64,000 nucleotides of DNA, from contig JADHMQ010000004.1 in assembly GCA_016779935.1 (NCBI GenBank), positions 1 to 64,000 of the forward strand, written 5' to 3'. The stretch is from Flavobacteriales bacterium (lineage in GTDB: Bacteria; Bacteroidota; Bacteroidia; Flavobacteriales; UBA7312). Position numbers and translations under genes: made by a program. Below, in pieces: positions 26,232-35,242 of the stretch (the first letter of the stretch is position 1; each line of letters begins with the position of its first letter). The notes under the pieces were generated by a model. That model had not been told where the DNA came from. It searched no databases and saw only the letters and a list, made by a program, of their open reading frames with translations.

Positions 26232-26786
26232 ATGAAACACCTAACATTTATTTTCACCCTATTTCTTTCATTAGGTCTGAGCGCCCAAAACGGCTCTACA
26301 TCTATCAATATGAACATTAACATGAATATTGAAGATAATACTCAGAGTCAGCCAGAACCTACGCACAATTCAAATATGAACATCAACTTTAATGTTCAAG
26401 AATCGAATACAACCCAACCTGCACCAGAGCCTGTACAAACCACAAAACCAGAACCTGTACATGTTTCTGGCTATACTGGAAAAGTGGGGTGCACACCACC
26501 AACAAGTGCAGAAAGGGTTGAGGATATGGCGAAAACGGTTAAAAAACAAACCTTTAATGACGACAAGGTTCGTGTAACAAAACAAATTATCCGAACGAAT
26601 TGTATGACTCTTGACCAACTGCTTATTTTATTAAACAATTTTGATTGGGATGATGGTAAGCTAGAAATAGCAAAGTTTGCATACGATTATGTGTATGATC
26701 TTGAGAATTATTACAAAGTTTACGATCTTTTTACCTTTAGTAGTAGCGGTGAAGAATTAGAGGAGTTTTTAGATAGTAAATACTAA
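26232..26786 (+). CDS. Secreted DUF4476 domain protein
   Basis: 184 residues. Signal peptide 1-20 (ending LSAQ), then a low-complexity Asn/Met/Pro/Thr-rich linker with repeated NMNIN strings (about 25-75), then a helical DUF4476 domain (about 85-184) of unknown function that is common in Bacteroidota. It follows the small lipoprotein by 50 bases and may share its transcript. The repeated NMNI codons are a natural spot for length variation. Confidence 0.8.
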   Translation: MKHLTFIFTLFLSLGLSAQNGSTSINMNINMNIEDNTQSQPEPTHNSNMNINFNVQESNTTQPAPEPVQTTKPEPVHVSGYTGKVGCTPPTSAERVEDMAKTVKKQTFNDDKVRVTKQIIRTNCMTLDQLLILLNNFDWDDGKLEIAKFAYDYVYDLENYYKVYDLFTFSSSGEELEEFLDSKY

Positions 26787-26810
26787 ACCTCCTGAATATT
26801 ATAAGATTTA

Positions 26811-26840
26811 AAACCCACTCATTTGAGTGGGTTTCTTTTT
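26811..26840 (+). terminator. Rho-independent terminator
   Basis: AAACCCACTC / GAGTGGGTTT with an ATTT loop and a following T run. Confidence 0.9.
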
Positions 26841-26904
26841 TATGTAATTAAGCGTTCTTATTTCGAACATTGAATAAAATGACAGTTAAAGAATTAGATT
26901 TGCT

Positions 26905-27267
26905 TTAGTAAAAACTCAAATCGAATTGATTATTAGGGGCTAAATTTTTTAATTTTCTTCTATCTTTTGTCGGAATGTTAATAACAATTACCGTTCCTGT
27001 TTTACAATGGCAAGCAAAGCATAGCTCTACTTTTGAAGAGTCAAAATCGGATGTGATGTAATTCACTTCTATTCCTTCTTCAGAAAGGTAATCATTTACC
27101 CCTGCGATGTAACCATCAGTCGAAAATGTGTCTAAACTAAAGTAGCTATCCCACGGATTAAAACAAGCAGTTAAGTCCCAACGCATTGACAAAGGCTCGT
27201 CTTTAGTGCAAGAAGCAAGGAGAGTAGTAAGCGAGATTATTAATAAAGGAAAATTTATACTGTTCAT
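26905..27267 (-). CDS. Hypothetical lipoprotein
   Basis: 120 residues with a lipoprotein signal (LLASC, Cys20). The mature part has Cys35 and a CFACHCKTG motif near 88-96 that might bind metal or form disulfides. Small beta-rich lipoproteins of this kind occur across Bacteroidota. Function unknown. Confidence 0.7.
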   Translation of the reverse strand: MNSINFPLLIISLTTLLASCTKDEPLSMRWDLTACFNPWDSYFSLDTFSTDGYIAGVNDYLSEEGIEVNYITSDFDSSKVELCFACHCKTGTVIVINIPTKDRRKLKNLAPNNQFDLSFY

Positions 27268-27368
27268 TGGGGTTTGAGAATCAAAACTTAAACAATATTA
27301 CATAACAAAAACTTTAATTACAAAATGATATGCAAAACCCTTACATATTCAAATCAATTTGAAAAAAG

Positions 27369-27415
27369 CGGAACGTTCCGTATATGGTGCGTATCCCGAA
27401 GGGTATGCACTATAC
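27369..27415 (-). terminator. Probable terminator after the hydrolase gene
   Basis: Reading the minus strand, an imperfect long hairpin with a TTCG-type loop (27415-27380) is followed by the palindrome CGGAACGTTCCG (27380-27369) and a CTTTTTTC tail. Confidence 0.5.
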
Positions 27416-27434
27416 ACCTTGTTGAGTGCAGTTT

Positions 27435-28427
27435 TTATTCGACATTCAAACTTTGGTTCTCCACTATAAAATCAAAAGATAAATCTGATAAGCTTTTTCC
27501 ATTCACAGTAGCTCCCCAAGCACCATGACCTTTGCCTTCTAATGGATAGTACACAAAATCAATTTTATTTGTTTCCCATATAGTTTTTAAATCTTCTGCA
27601 CTACTAAAAGGTACGGTAGGGTCTTCTGTGCCATGAGCTATAAACAATGCTGGGTCATTTGAGTCAAACTTTTGGTAACCATAAATTGACTCCAGTATTT
27701 CTATAGATACACCGGAGCCCCAAAAGTCTAAAATTGTTTTTACTTCATAGGTTTGAGAAAGATTGGTAGTAGATAAGGTGTTATCTTCACTTAAGCTTAT
27801 TTCATCTTTATAATCACCTAATTCTGATACACCAAGCCCAATAGACGTAATTGCTCCTGCTGAACCACCGCCTACAGTAATATAATCCGTATTGATGTGA
27901 TAATTGTCAGCATTAGCTATAATCCACCTTAAAGCAGCTTTAGCATCTCGGTGAGCAGGGTACATTGCGTATAGTTGGTCAAGTTCTGCAGGGTCTACAT
28001 TAGTTGTCGCATCTATCCATTCTTGTGGAATTGTTCCTTTATCGCCTCTAAGTCTGTAGTCAATTGAAAATACAACAAAGCCTCTAGAAGCGTAATAATT
28101 TGCCATATAAACTAATGCTTCCTGTTGTTTTGAACCCCCAGAAAATCCACCACCGTGAATTAACATCAGTAAAGGACGATTTTGCACATCATTGTCTGGA
28201 ACATAAGAGTCCATTAATAACGGAACTACAGAGGTATTGGCACTATTCCAACTATCATGACTAAGTCCTTCAGCGTAAGTGATATCTTCCGCAATAGATA
28301 CTTCATAGGTAGTATTCAACTTGACTATTGGTGCAGATATTACAGGTGGACTTATGTTGTCACCATCTTTATTACATGATATCAAAGACACCATGATTAG
28401 TAAACTTGCAAAAATCTGTTTCATCAT
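27435..28427 (-). CDS. Lipoprotein alpha/beta-hydrolase, esterase type
   Basis: 330 residues with a lipoprotein signal (LISC, about Cys18). Oxyanion motif HGGGFSGGS near 91-99, nucleophile elbow GGGSAGAIT (Ser near 189), Asp in HGTEDPTVPF and His in GKGHGAWG near the C terminus complete a catalytic triad of the hormone-sensitive-lipase/BD-FAE-like group. Probably a periplasmic or surface esterase, perhaps on acetylated polysaccharide. No polysaccharide locus is nearby. Confidence 0.85.
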   Translation of the reverse strand: MMKQIFASLLIMVSLISCNKDGDNISPPVISAPIVKLNTTYEVSIAEDITYAEGLSHDSWNSANTSVVPLLMDSYVPDNDVQNRPLLMLIHGGGFSGGSKQQEALVYMANYYASRGFVVFSIDYRLRGDKGTIPQEWIDATTNVDPAELDQLYAMYPAHRDAKAALRWIIANADNYHINTDYITVGGGSAGAITSIGLGVSELGDYKDEISLSEDNTLSTTNLSQTYEVKTILDFWGSGVSIEILESIYGYQKFDSNDPALFIAHGTEDPTVPFSSAEDLKTIWETNKIDFVYYPLEGKGHGAWGATVNGKSLSDLSFDFIVENQSLNVE

Positions 28428-28489
28428 AAATTAACCTTTTAAATTTTCTTCTTAGACTCTTACAGTCATCTAAGGTTTAATGTAATTAC

Positions 28490-28622
28490 CGCCAACGGTT
28501 GCATATAACCGTCAATTACGGGTTTTAAGTTACTAATTTTCGATTAAGCACTAACGCTCGCAATTCCGAGTGGATTCGGACGTAGTCGAATCCGCCGTAA
28601 TTGCGGTTATACATTGTTGGCG
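28490..28622 (-). repeat. attC-like imperfect palindrome
   Basis: Outer arms CGCCAAC (28490-28496) and GTTGGCG (28616-28622); inner arms ATATAACCGTCAATTACGG (28503-28521) and CCGTAATTGCGGTTATA (28595-28611) pair with one unpaired T, like the extrahelical base of attC sites; the centre holds GGATTCG / CGAATCC (28572-28593). Length (133 bp), AAC/GTT ends and folding are those of integron recombination sites, though the core differs from RYYYAAC/GTTRRRY at two positions. It lies at the 3' end of the endonuclease-like gene, as an attC should. Confidence 0.5.
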
Positions 28623-29345
28623 TGTCGTTATTTTTTCAGTATCAAATTCACATATAATTGGTAAATGGTCACTTACTTTTAACCAATCACTTATTTTTCC
28701 AAATTCCATTTTTTTTAATCCATTTATAAATTCTTTACTGCCAAAAACATAATCGATATGATATGGCTTTTCTAATTTTCTATGCAGGAAAAAAGTCGGT
28801 CGAGTTTCGGTTCCTTGCTCTTCTTTCCAATATTTATGATATAAACTTTCAATTCCGATTTCGTTCAGTTCAGCCACAACATCAGAGTGATTCCACCATC
28901 TGTCCCATTTGTCCCAAATCTTGTTGCTGTTAAAATCTCCAATAATTAAGCTCTTATTTAAATTCGGTTTGTTGACTTGAAGATATTTCCATAATTGTCC
29001 AATATATCCAAAAGTTGGTGATTTATTGCTGTGATTCCAAACTGCTAATAAGTCAAAATCTTGATTTACAGAACAAGGTAAAAAGTGTTTTACTTTATGG
29101 TCTTTAAAATTGTCTGACCAATCCAGTCTTTTTAGTTCTATATCTTTCTTTGCAAAAATTCCAATTCCTTTATTCTTGGTGTCTCCAATCCATAAATAAT
29201 TTTCTACCCATTCATTGTATTCTTTGTGTTTGGTTTCTGCTGGATTTTCACACTCTTGGATTATATGTATGTCAGCATTAAAGTCCGTTAAATTCTCAAA
29301 CTTTTTTCTTAATGCTCCATTACAATTCCAAGTAATAATTTTCAA
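28551..29345 (-). CDS. Endonuclease/exonuclease/phosphatase-family protein
   Basis: About 264 residues from a TTG start at 29345 giving KIITWNCNGALRKKF; the frame runs ten codons further up through another TTG inside the cassette boundary. Fold markers of the DNase I-like superfamily: the Asn in TWNCNG, Glu in IIQECENP, GDFNSN, and the final SDHLPIICEF with the catalytic Asp-His pair. The last 25 or so residues are translated from the attC-like palindrome and are unlike the family, so the native C terminus was probably near FDTEKI. Substrate (DNA or phosphoester) unknown. Probably acquired as a cassette. Confidence 0.8.
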   Translation of the reverse strand: MKIITWNCNGALRKKFENLTDFNADIHIIQECENPAETKHKEYNEWVENYLWIGDTKNKGIGIFAKKDIELKRLDWSDNFKDHKVKHFLPCSVNQDFDLLAVWNHSNKSPTFGYIGQLWKYLQVNKPNLNKSLIIGDFNSNKIWDKWDRWWNHSDVVAELNEIGIESLYHKYWKEEQGTETRPTFFLHRKLEKPYHIDYVFGSKEFINGLKKMEFGKISDWLKVSDHLPIICEFDTEKITTRQQCITAITADSTTSESTRNCER

Positions 29346-29516
29346 TTTGAGTTCTGTTTTTCTAATGCACGCCAACTTATAAATATATGCAATACTAATA
29401 AAAAAGTATACATTACATATTGTACAATACAGTTATGTTTTTGGCTACCCTAAATCTAAACAATACTAAAAATGTCAGTTAGTGATTTCATTAAAATACT
29501 TTAAGGTCTATTAAAA

Positions 29517-29550
29517 AAAGCGAAACACAATTATGATAGTGTTCCGCTTT
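29517..29550 (-). terminator. Terminator of tRNA-Ala
   Basis: On the minus strand AAAGCGGAACAC pairs with GTGTTTCGCTTT, followed by T-rich sequence. Confidence 0.8.
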
Positions 29551-29626
29551 GGTGGAGAAGATGGGGCTCGAACCCACGACCTCTTGACTGCCAGTCAAGC
29601 GCTCTAGCCAACTGAGCTACATCCCC
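29550..29626 (-). tRNA. tRNA-Ala (GGC), CCA encoded
   Basis: Acceptor GGGGATG pairs with CTTCTCC, including the G3:U70 pair that marks alanine tRNAs. Anticodon arm CTTGACT-GGC-AGTCAAG, T arm with GGTTCGAGCCC, discriminator A, and CCA present in the DNA at 29552-29550. The other tRNA of the window lacks encoded CCA. Confidence 0.94.
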
Positions 29627-29722
29627 AATATTGAAGTGCAAATGTATTTATTTTTGAGTTAATTTTATTAGATTGCTATTCTCCATAGCATTGAGTATTT
29701 TCGCACAATTAATTTTAGGTAT

Positions 29723-30139
29723 ATGAGTAGTAAGAAAATAGAATCGACCAAGGCACCTGAGCCCGTAGGCTTATACCCTCACGCTCGCCAGCACGGAAAT
29801 TTATTGTTTTTGTCAGGGGTCGGCCCCAGAGAACGCGGCACTAAAAAAATACCTGGTGTAGAGTTAGACGAATCTGGAAACATTGTCTCTTATGACATAG
29901 AAGCCCAATGCCGTTCAGTTTTCAATAATGTCCGAACTATCGTTGAAGAGTCAGGCTCTTCATGGGATAAAGTCATTGATGTGACGGTATTTTTGACCAA
30001 TATGAAAGACGATTTTAAAATCTACAACAAGGTATATGCAGAGTTTTTTGCTGACAATCAGCCCTGCAGAACAACGGTTGAAATCAATTGTTTGCCCACA
30101 CCCATTGCTATAGAATTAAAAGTCATTGCTACGATTTAA
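29723..30139 (+). CDS. RidA-family protein, possible aminomuconate deaminase
   Basis: 138 residues of the RidA/YjgF fold: C-terminal CRTTVEINCLPTPIAIELKVIA holds the arginine and glutamate that bind the imine/enamine substrate. GPRERGTKKIPGV near 33-45 and DIEAQCRSVFNNVR resemble 2-aminomuconate deaminases of the kynurenine route more than archetypal RidA. No other kynurenine genes are nearby. The stop lies two bases before the ileS start, so the two are co-transcribed. Confidence 0.8.
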   Translation: MSSKKIESTKAPEPVGLYPHARQHGNLLFLSGVGPRERGTKKIPGVELDESGNIVSYDIEAQCRSVFNNVRTIVEESGSSWDKVIDVTVFLTNMKDDFKIYNKVYAEFFADNQPCRTTVEINCLPTPIAIELKVIATI

Positions 30140-30141
30140 GA

Positions 30142-33100
30142 ATGAAAAAATACCCAGAATATAAACAGCTAGATTTATCGGGCATCAACAAAGAAGTGTT
30201 GTCCAGATGGAAGGCAAACTCAATATTTGAAAAAAGCGTTTCTACTAGAAACAACAATCCCTCTTTTACCTTTTATGAAGGGCCACCATCCGCTAATGGT
30301 ATGCCTGGCATTCACCACGTTATGGGCAGGGCTATTAAAGATATATTTTGCCGATTTAAAACCCTTCAAGGCTTTAAAGTAAACCGTAAGGCTGGATGGG
30401 ATACTCACGGCTTGCCAGTAGAGTTGGGAGTAGAAAAAGAGCTGGGCATTACAAAAGAAGATATAGGAACAACCATTTCTATTGAAGACTACAACAAAAA
30501 GTGTCGAGAGAACGTCATGAAGTTCAAGAACGTTTGGGAAGACCTAACGGACAAAATGGGCTATTGGGTAGACATGAATGACCCATACGTTACCTACGAC
30601 AATAAATACATAGAAAGTGTATGGTGGCTATTGAGCCAAATGGATAAAAAAGACATGCTCTATAAGGGGCATACCATACAGCCATTTTCCCCAAAAGCAG
30701 GAACAGGGCTAAGTTCTCACGAACTTAATCAACCAGGCTGCTACAAAGACGTAAAAGACTTATCCGCCATAGTCCAGTTTAAAACAGTAAGAAACGAAGC
30801 ATCTGAGTTTCTATATGAAAAAGCACATGGCGAGCTTCACTTTTTAGCATGGACAACCACCCCTTGGACATTGCCCTCGAATACCGCTTTGGCAGTTGGT
30901 AAAAACATTGAGTATGTGGTGGTGAACACCTATAACCCATACACTTTTGATGCCGTTACGGTGATTGTTGCTAAAAACCTGTTTGGCAAATATTTCGCAG
31001 AGAAAAACAGTGAGCTAGCACTAATTGAATATTCCAAAGGAGACAAGAATATTCCTTTTGAAATCATCAATGAAGTAAAGGGGACAGACTTAGAAGGCTT
31101 GCGTTACGAGCAATTATTGCCCTATGCACAACCAGAAGATGGCGATGCCTTTAAGGTGTTAATTGGCGACTTTGTAACCACCGAAGACGGAACGGGGATA
31201 GTTCATTTAGCCCCTAGTTTTGGTGCGGACGATAACCTTGTAGCCAAACAAAACGGCATTGGCTCTTTGACATTAGTAGATACTCAAGGACGATTTGTAG
31301 ATGCAGTAACGGACTTTGCAGGAATGTATGTCAAAAATGAATTTTACGATGATGGAAAAGCTCCAGAAAAGTCTGCCGATATACAGTTGGTCATCAAGTT
31401 AAAAGAAGAAAACAAATGCTTTAAAGCAGAAAAGTACGAGCACTCTTACCCGCACTGCTGGCGAACCGACAAGCCAATCTTATATTATCCACTAGAGAGT
31501 TGGTTTGTAAAAACTACGGCCGCAAAGGAACGCATGGTGGAGCTCAATAATAGCATAAATTGGAAGCCAAAATCAACAGGTGAAGGACGATTCGGCAATT
31601 GGCTAGAGAACCTTGTGGATTGGAATTTATCGCGTTCAAGATTTTGGGGAATACCATTACCGATATGGACGTCTGAAGATGGCGAAGAGCAAATATGTAT
31701 TGGCTCAATGGAGCAGCTGAAAGCAGAAATTGAAAAATCAGTGAAAGCAGGCTTAATGTCAGCCAACCCACTAGCCAATTTTGTAGTGGGCGATATGTCG
31801 GCAGAAAATTACGCCACCTTCGATTTACACCGTCCATTTGTAGATGACATTATTTTACGTTCTGCAAGCGGCAAAGCCATGCGAAGAGAAGCGGATCTTA
31901 TAGATGTATGGTTTGACTCAGGCTCTATGCCTTACGCGCAATTGCATTACCCATTTGAGAATAAAGAGTTATTTGAAAAATCATACCCTGCAGATTTCAT
32001 TGCAGAGGGCGTTGACCAAACAAGAGGGTGGTTCTTTACCCTTCACGCTATAGCCACTATTTTGTTTGACAGTGTAGCCTTTAAAAGCGTAGTATCTAAC
32101 GGATTAGTATTAGATAAAAACGGCAATAAAATGTCCAAGCGTTTGGGCAATGCCGCCGACCCCTTTGAAACCCTAGAGGAGTACGGAGCAGACGCCACCC
32201 GCTGGTACATGATAAGCAATGCTCAACCATGGGACAACCTAAAATTTGATTTAGACGGATTAGCAGAGGTAAAACGTAAATTCTTCGGAACACTTTACAA
32301 CACTTACGCCTTCTTTGCTCTGTACGCCAACATTGACGGATTCTCTTATGATGAAGCCGATATTGACGTCAAAGAAAGACCAGAAATTGACCAGTGGATA
32401 CTATCAGAGCTAAACACTTTAATAAAGGAAGTAGGGGAGTCTTTAGAAGATTATGAACCTACAAAAGCGGCTCGTGCCATTCAACTATTTGTCAACGATA
32501 ACCTTAGTAATTGGTATGTGCGTTTGTGCAGAAGACGATTCTGGAAAGGCGAATACGAGCAGGATAAAATATCGGCTTACCAAACACTATACAGCTGTTT
32601 GGAGACCATAGCTATCTTAGCTTCTCCGATTGCTCCATTTTTTATGGACAAACTATTTGTGGACTTAAACGGCGTTAGTCAAAAATCCACATTAGAATCG
32701 GTACACCTTGCCCAATGGCCAACAGCTGATAAGGCCTTAATTAATACCGATTTAGAAGAGCAAATGCGATTAGCACAAGACCTTACTTCAATGGCTTTTT
32801 CATTACGAAAGAAGGAAAACCTACGGGTAAGACAACCCTTACAAAAGATAATGGTGCCGGTCTTAAACGACAAAGTAAAAGCCCAAGTAGAAGCAGTAAA
32901 AGACTTAGTGCTAGCAGAAGTTAACGTCAAAGAACTCGAGTTCATGACCACAGACTCTGGTGTTTTAGTCAAGAAAATAAAGCCTAATTTCAAAACATTA
33001 GGACCAAAATTTGGGCAACAAATGAGAGCCATCTCTCAAGCAATCTCACAATTTACTTCAGAGGATATTGTATCCATAGAGGAAAACGGAAACTATACAC

Positions 33101-33498
33101 TTCAACTAGAAAACGATAGTATTCAAATTGAACGTGCAGATGTTGAAATTACTACTGAAGATATTCCAGGCTGGGCAGTAACTTCTTTAAATGGAAATAC
33201 ACTTGCTCTAGATATCAGCCTAAACGATAACCTCGTTCAAGAAGGCTTAGCAAGGGAGCTTATAAACCGTATTCAAAACATTAGAAAAGACGAAGGGTTT
33301 GAGGTTACAGACCGTATTAACATCTCTTTAAGTGCATCTGAAAAATTGGCTAATGCAATAAATGAGAATTTAAATTATATTTGCTCTGAAACATTAGCCG
33401 ATGAGCTTCGTATCACTGACAGCGAAGAGGCTCAAACAGGCTCGACGATTGAACTGGTAGAAGGGATAAATACCAATATAGAAATACAAAAAATATAG
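30142..33498 (+). CDS. ileS: Isoleucyl-tRNA synthetase
   Basis: 1118 residues from the ATG at 30142 (KKYPEYKQLDLSGI). Class I signatures are a HIGH-type motif GIHHVMGR within the first 60 residues and KMSKRLGN late in the catalytic domain; the inserted editing domain contains TTPWTLPSNTA and the GTGIVHLAP loop. Length and the long C-terminal extension match the eukaryote-like form common in Bacteroidota. It charges tRNA-Ile in the cytosol. It leads into dksA-like and lspA genes with gaps of 3 and 6 bases, a usual ileS-lspA pairing. Confidence 0.97.
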   Translation: MKKYPEYKQLDLSGINKEVLSRWKANSIFEKSVSTRNNNPSFTFYEGPPSANGMPGIHHVMGRAIKDIFCRFKTLQGFKVNRKAGWDTHGLPVELGVEKELGITKEDIGTTISIEDYNKKCRENVMKFKNVWEDLTDKMGYWVDMNDPYVTYDNKYIESVWWLLSQMDKKDMLYKGHTIQPFSPKAGTGLSSHELNQPGCYKDVKDLSAIVQFKTVRNEASEFLYEKAHGELHFLAWTTTPWTLPSNTALAVGKNIEYVVVNTYNPYTFDAVTVIVAKNLFGKYFAEKNSELALIEYSKGDKNIPFEIINEVKGTDLEGLRYEQLLPYAQPEDGDAFKVLIGDFVTTEDGTGIVHLAPSFGADDNLVAKQNGIGSLTLVDTQGRFVDAVTDFAGMYVKNEFYDDGKAPEKSADIQLVIKLKEENKCFKAEKYEHSYPHCWRTDKPILYYPLESWFVKTTAAKERMVELNNSINWKPKSTGEGRFGNWLENLVDWNLSRSRFWGIPLPIWTSEDGEEQICIGSMEQLKAEIEKSVKAGLMSANPLANFVVGDMSAENYATFDLHRPFVDDIILRSASGKAMRREADLIDVWFDSGSMPYAQLHYPFENKELFEKSYPADFIAEGVDQTRGWFFTLHAIATILFDSVAFKSVVSNGLVLDKNGNKMSKRLGNAADPFETLEEYGADATRWYMISNAQPWDNLKFDLDGLAEVKRKFFGTLYNTYAFFALYANIDGFSYDEADIDVKERPEIDQWILSELNTLIKEVGESLEDYEPTKAARAIQLFVNDNLSNWYVRLCRRRFWKGEYEQDKISAYQTLYSCLETIAILASPIAPFFMDKLFVDLNGVSQKSTLESVHLAQWPTADKALINTDLEEQMRLAQDLTSMAFSLRKKENLRVRQPLQKIMVPVLNDKVKAQVEAVKDLVLAEVNVKELEFMTTDSGVLVKKIKPNFKTLGPKFGQQMRAISQAISQFTSEDIVSIEENGNYTLQLENDSIQIERADVEITTEDIPGWAVTSLNGNTLALDISLNDNLVQEGLARELINRIQNIRKDEGFEVTDRINISLSASEKLANAINENLNYICSETLADELRITDSEEAQTGSTIELVEGINTNIEIQKI

Positions 33499-33501
33499 AA
33501 T

Positions 33502-33879
33502 ATGTCTACTGAGAAAACAAGATATTCAGATACAGAACTCAAAGAGTTTCGACAGATTATACAAGATAAAATTGACAAGGCAGAGAAAGATTTAGAGCTT
33601 ATTAAAAGCGCCTACACTAATGATTCAAATAACGGAACGGAAGATACTTCGCCTACATTCAAAGGGTTTGAAGAAGGCTCTGAAACACTTTCAAAAGAAG
33701 AAAATGCACAATTGGCCTTGCGTCAAGAGAAATTCATTCACAATTTATACAATGCCCTCAAGCGAATTGACAATAAAACCTATGGTATTTGTAGGGTAAC
33801 AGGCAAGCTCATTCAAAAGGAACGCTTAAAGCTTGTTCCCCATGCTACATTGAGTATAGAAGCTAAGCGTGCTCAATAA
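33502..33879 (+). CDS. TraR/DksA-like RNA polymerase-binding protein
   Basis: 125 residues: an N-terminal coiled-coil with an acidic tip, then a C-terminal globular part (YGICRVTGKLIQKERL...VPHATLSIEAK). DksA proteins enter the secondary channel of RNA polymerase and work with ppGpp. The classical four-cysteine zinc site is reduced to one cysteine here, which I believe is common in the Bacteroidota form. Located between ileS and lspA. Confidence 0.85.
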   Translation: MSTEKTRYSDTELKEFRQIIQDKIDKAEKDLELIKSAYTNDSNNGTEDTSPTFKGFEEGSETLSKEENAQLALRQEKFIHNLYNALKRIDNKTYGICRVTGKLIQKERLKLVPHATLSIEAKRAQ

Positions 33880-33885
33880 TACACA

Positions 33886-34470
33886 ATGCTAAAAAAATCA
33901 ATCCTCTTAATTGCTGCTATTTTAATTCTTGACCAACTTCTTAAAGTTTGGATTAAGACCAATATGATGATCGGTCAAGAAATTCATTTTTTTGACTGGT
34001 TCATCATTCACTTTACAGAGAATAAGGGCATGGCATTTGGCATGGAGTTTGGTGGTTCTTTTGGCAAGTATTTGCTCAGTATTTTTAGGTTAGTCGCTAT
34101 TGTTGCAATAGCAATCTATTTAAAAAACATAGCGGCTACCGATGTTAAGAAAGGAGTTGTTTTTAGCATATCTTTAGTGTTAGCAGGGGCAATAGGAAAC
34201 ATGATTGATAGTGCCTTTTATGGTCTAATTTTTTCGGAGAGCTATGGACAGTTGGCAACAGTCTTTGAAGGCGGCTATGCCGGTTTTCTTCAAGGCAAGG
34301 TTGTAGATATGTTTTATTTCCCTTTAATAAATGGGCATTTCCCTGATTGGATGCCGTTAGTTGGTGGCAATCATTTTATCTTTTTCAGACCTGTATTTAA
34401 TATTGCAGACGCATCTATTAGCGTTGGCGTCATCAATATGCTAATATTCCACCGCTCCTTTTTTAAGTAA
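33886..34470 (+). CDS. lspA: Lipoprotein signal peptidase
   Basis: 194 residues, four membrane helices. The aspartyl-protease pair is Asp108 (GNMIDS) and Asp175 (NIADAS); the TENKGMAFG motif and VVDMF are also present. It cuts signal peptides of lipoproteins after lipidation in the inner membrane. Many substrates are in this window, including GldH. Last gene of the ridA-ileS-dksA-lspA run. Confidence 0.96.
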   Translation: MLKKSILLIAAILILDQLLKVWIKTNMMIGQEIHFFDWFIIHFTENKGMAFGMEFGGSFGKYLLSIFRLVAIVAIAIYLKNIAATDVKKGVVFSISLVLAGAIGNMIDSAFYGLIFSESYGQLATVFEGGYAGFLQGKVVDMFYFPLINGHFPDWMPLVGGNHFIFFRPVFNIADASISVGVINMLIFHRSFFK

Positions 34471-34474
34471 AAAT

Positions 34475-35242
34475 TTATTGGTGATTTTCTAAAAGCTCTT
34501 TGTATACTTTCTGAGCATTTGTGTTGCGATAGCTTTTGTTTAACCAGTAAAACTTTCTGATGGAACTCAAGACTCTAAATTGTAGCTTAGGGAGCCAACC
34601 CACTTTACACTCTCCCCAAATAGCAGGAAATGCCATATTATGTTGCAGCATAAAGGGACCAAAAACAGACAAACAAATCTTTTTATTACTCTCATTGTAA
34701 AATGATTCAAATGCTTTTTTGTGCTTGGTTTTATTCACCATTGGAAGCGAACGTTTAGGCTCAATACCACAATGTAATAATGCCTTTTCAAAATCTTCAA
34801 TTAAATTTTCAAATCGGATAATAAAATCACAGTGAAGCGAAGTAATAGACAGCCAGTTATCAAACGGAAATTGATAGTATTTTTCTAAGAAGAAATTGTA
34901 GTCGAATTGCCCTTCTCTAAATAATTTCGACAATTTAAAATCCCTCATTTTTAAGTGCCCTCCGTTTTTTCTTAGTAGAGATTTGTTTGAGAAGTTCCCG
35001 CTACTATCGGTAATCATTTTAGTATAATAACTGACGGATATATCTAAGGGATTTCTAGAACAAGCGATGACTTTATATTTTTTCTCTTCTTCTGTAGCGA
35101 TCTTTAGAAAGTCTTGATATAAAGAGTGCTTAGCCAGTATAGGTATACCATCATACATTTTACAAAGTTCTTTAGAAATAGCTGTAGAAGCCGCCAAAGG
35201 CAGACCCACAAAAACATACTTATGCTTGTGGCTAATTATCAT
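34475..35242 (-). CDS. Sulfotransferase-like protein
   Basis: 255 residues. The N-terminal strand-loop YVFVGLPLAASTA occupies the place of the PAPS 5'-phosphosulfate loop, and ACSRNPLDISVSYY resembles the 3'-phosphate binding motif RNPxDxxxSxY. The lysine/arginine normally in the first loop is replaced, so activity is unsure. The C-terminal part is basic. Its ATG overlaps the asd stop (ATGA). It may sulfate a surface glycan; that is inference. Confidence 0.7.
   Translation of the reverse strand: MIISHKHKYVFVGLPLAASTAISKELCKMYDGIPILAKHSLYQDFLKIATEEEKKYKVIACSRNPLDISVSYYTKMITDSSGNFSNKSLLRKNGGHLKMRDFKLSKLFREGQFDYNFFLEKYYQFPFDNWLSITSLHCDFIIRFENLIEDFEKALLHCGIEPKRSLPMVNKTKHKKAFESFYNESNKKICLSVFGPFMLQHNMAFPAIWGECKVGWLPKLQFRVLSSIRKFYWLNKSYRNTNAQKVYKELLENHQ

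Larger units (their letters stand above)
28490..29376 (-). mobile_element. Possible single integron-type gene cassette
   Basis: CGCCAAC recurs in direct orientation at 29370-29376 just upstream of the endonuclease-like gene, and at 28490-28496 at the far end of the attC-like palindrome. On the minus strand the order is GTTGGCG, gene, CGCCAAC...GTTGGCG, the exact layout of an integrated cassette. No integron integrase is seen in the window. Confidence 0.45.

Noticed and set aside
28551-29375. Longer start of the endonuclease-like gene at a TTG inside GTTGGCG
   Set aside because: The extra ten residues come from the cassette boundary, while the TTG at 29345 gives the family start KIITWNCNG.
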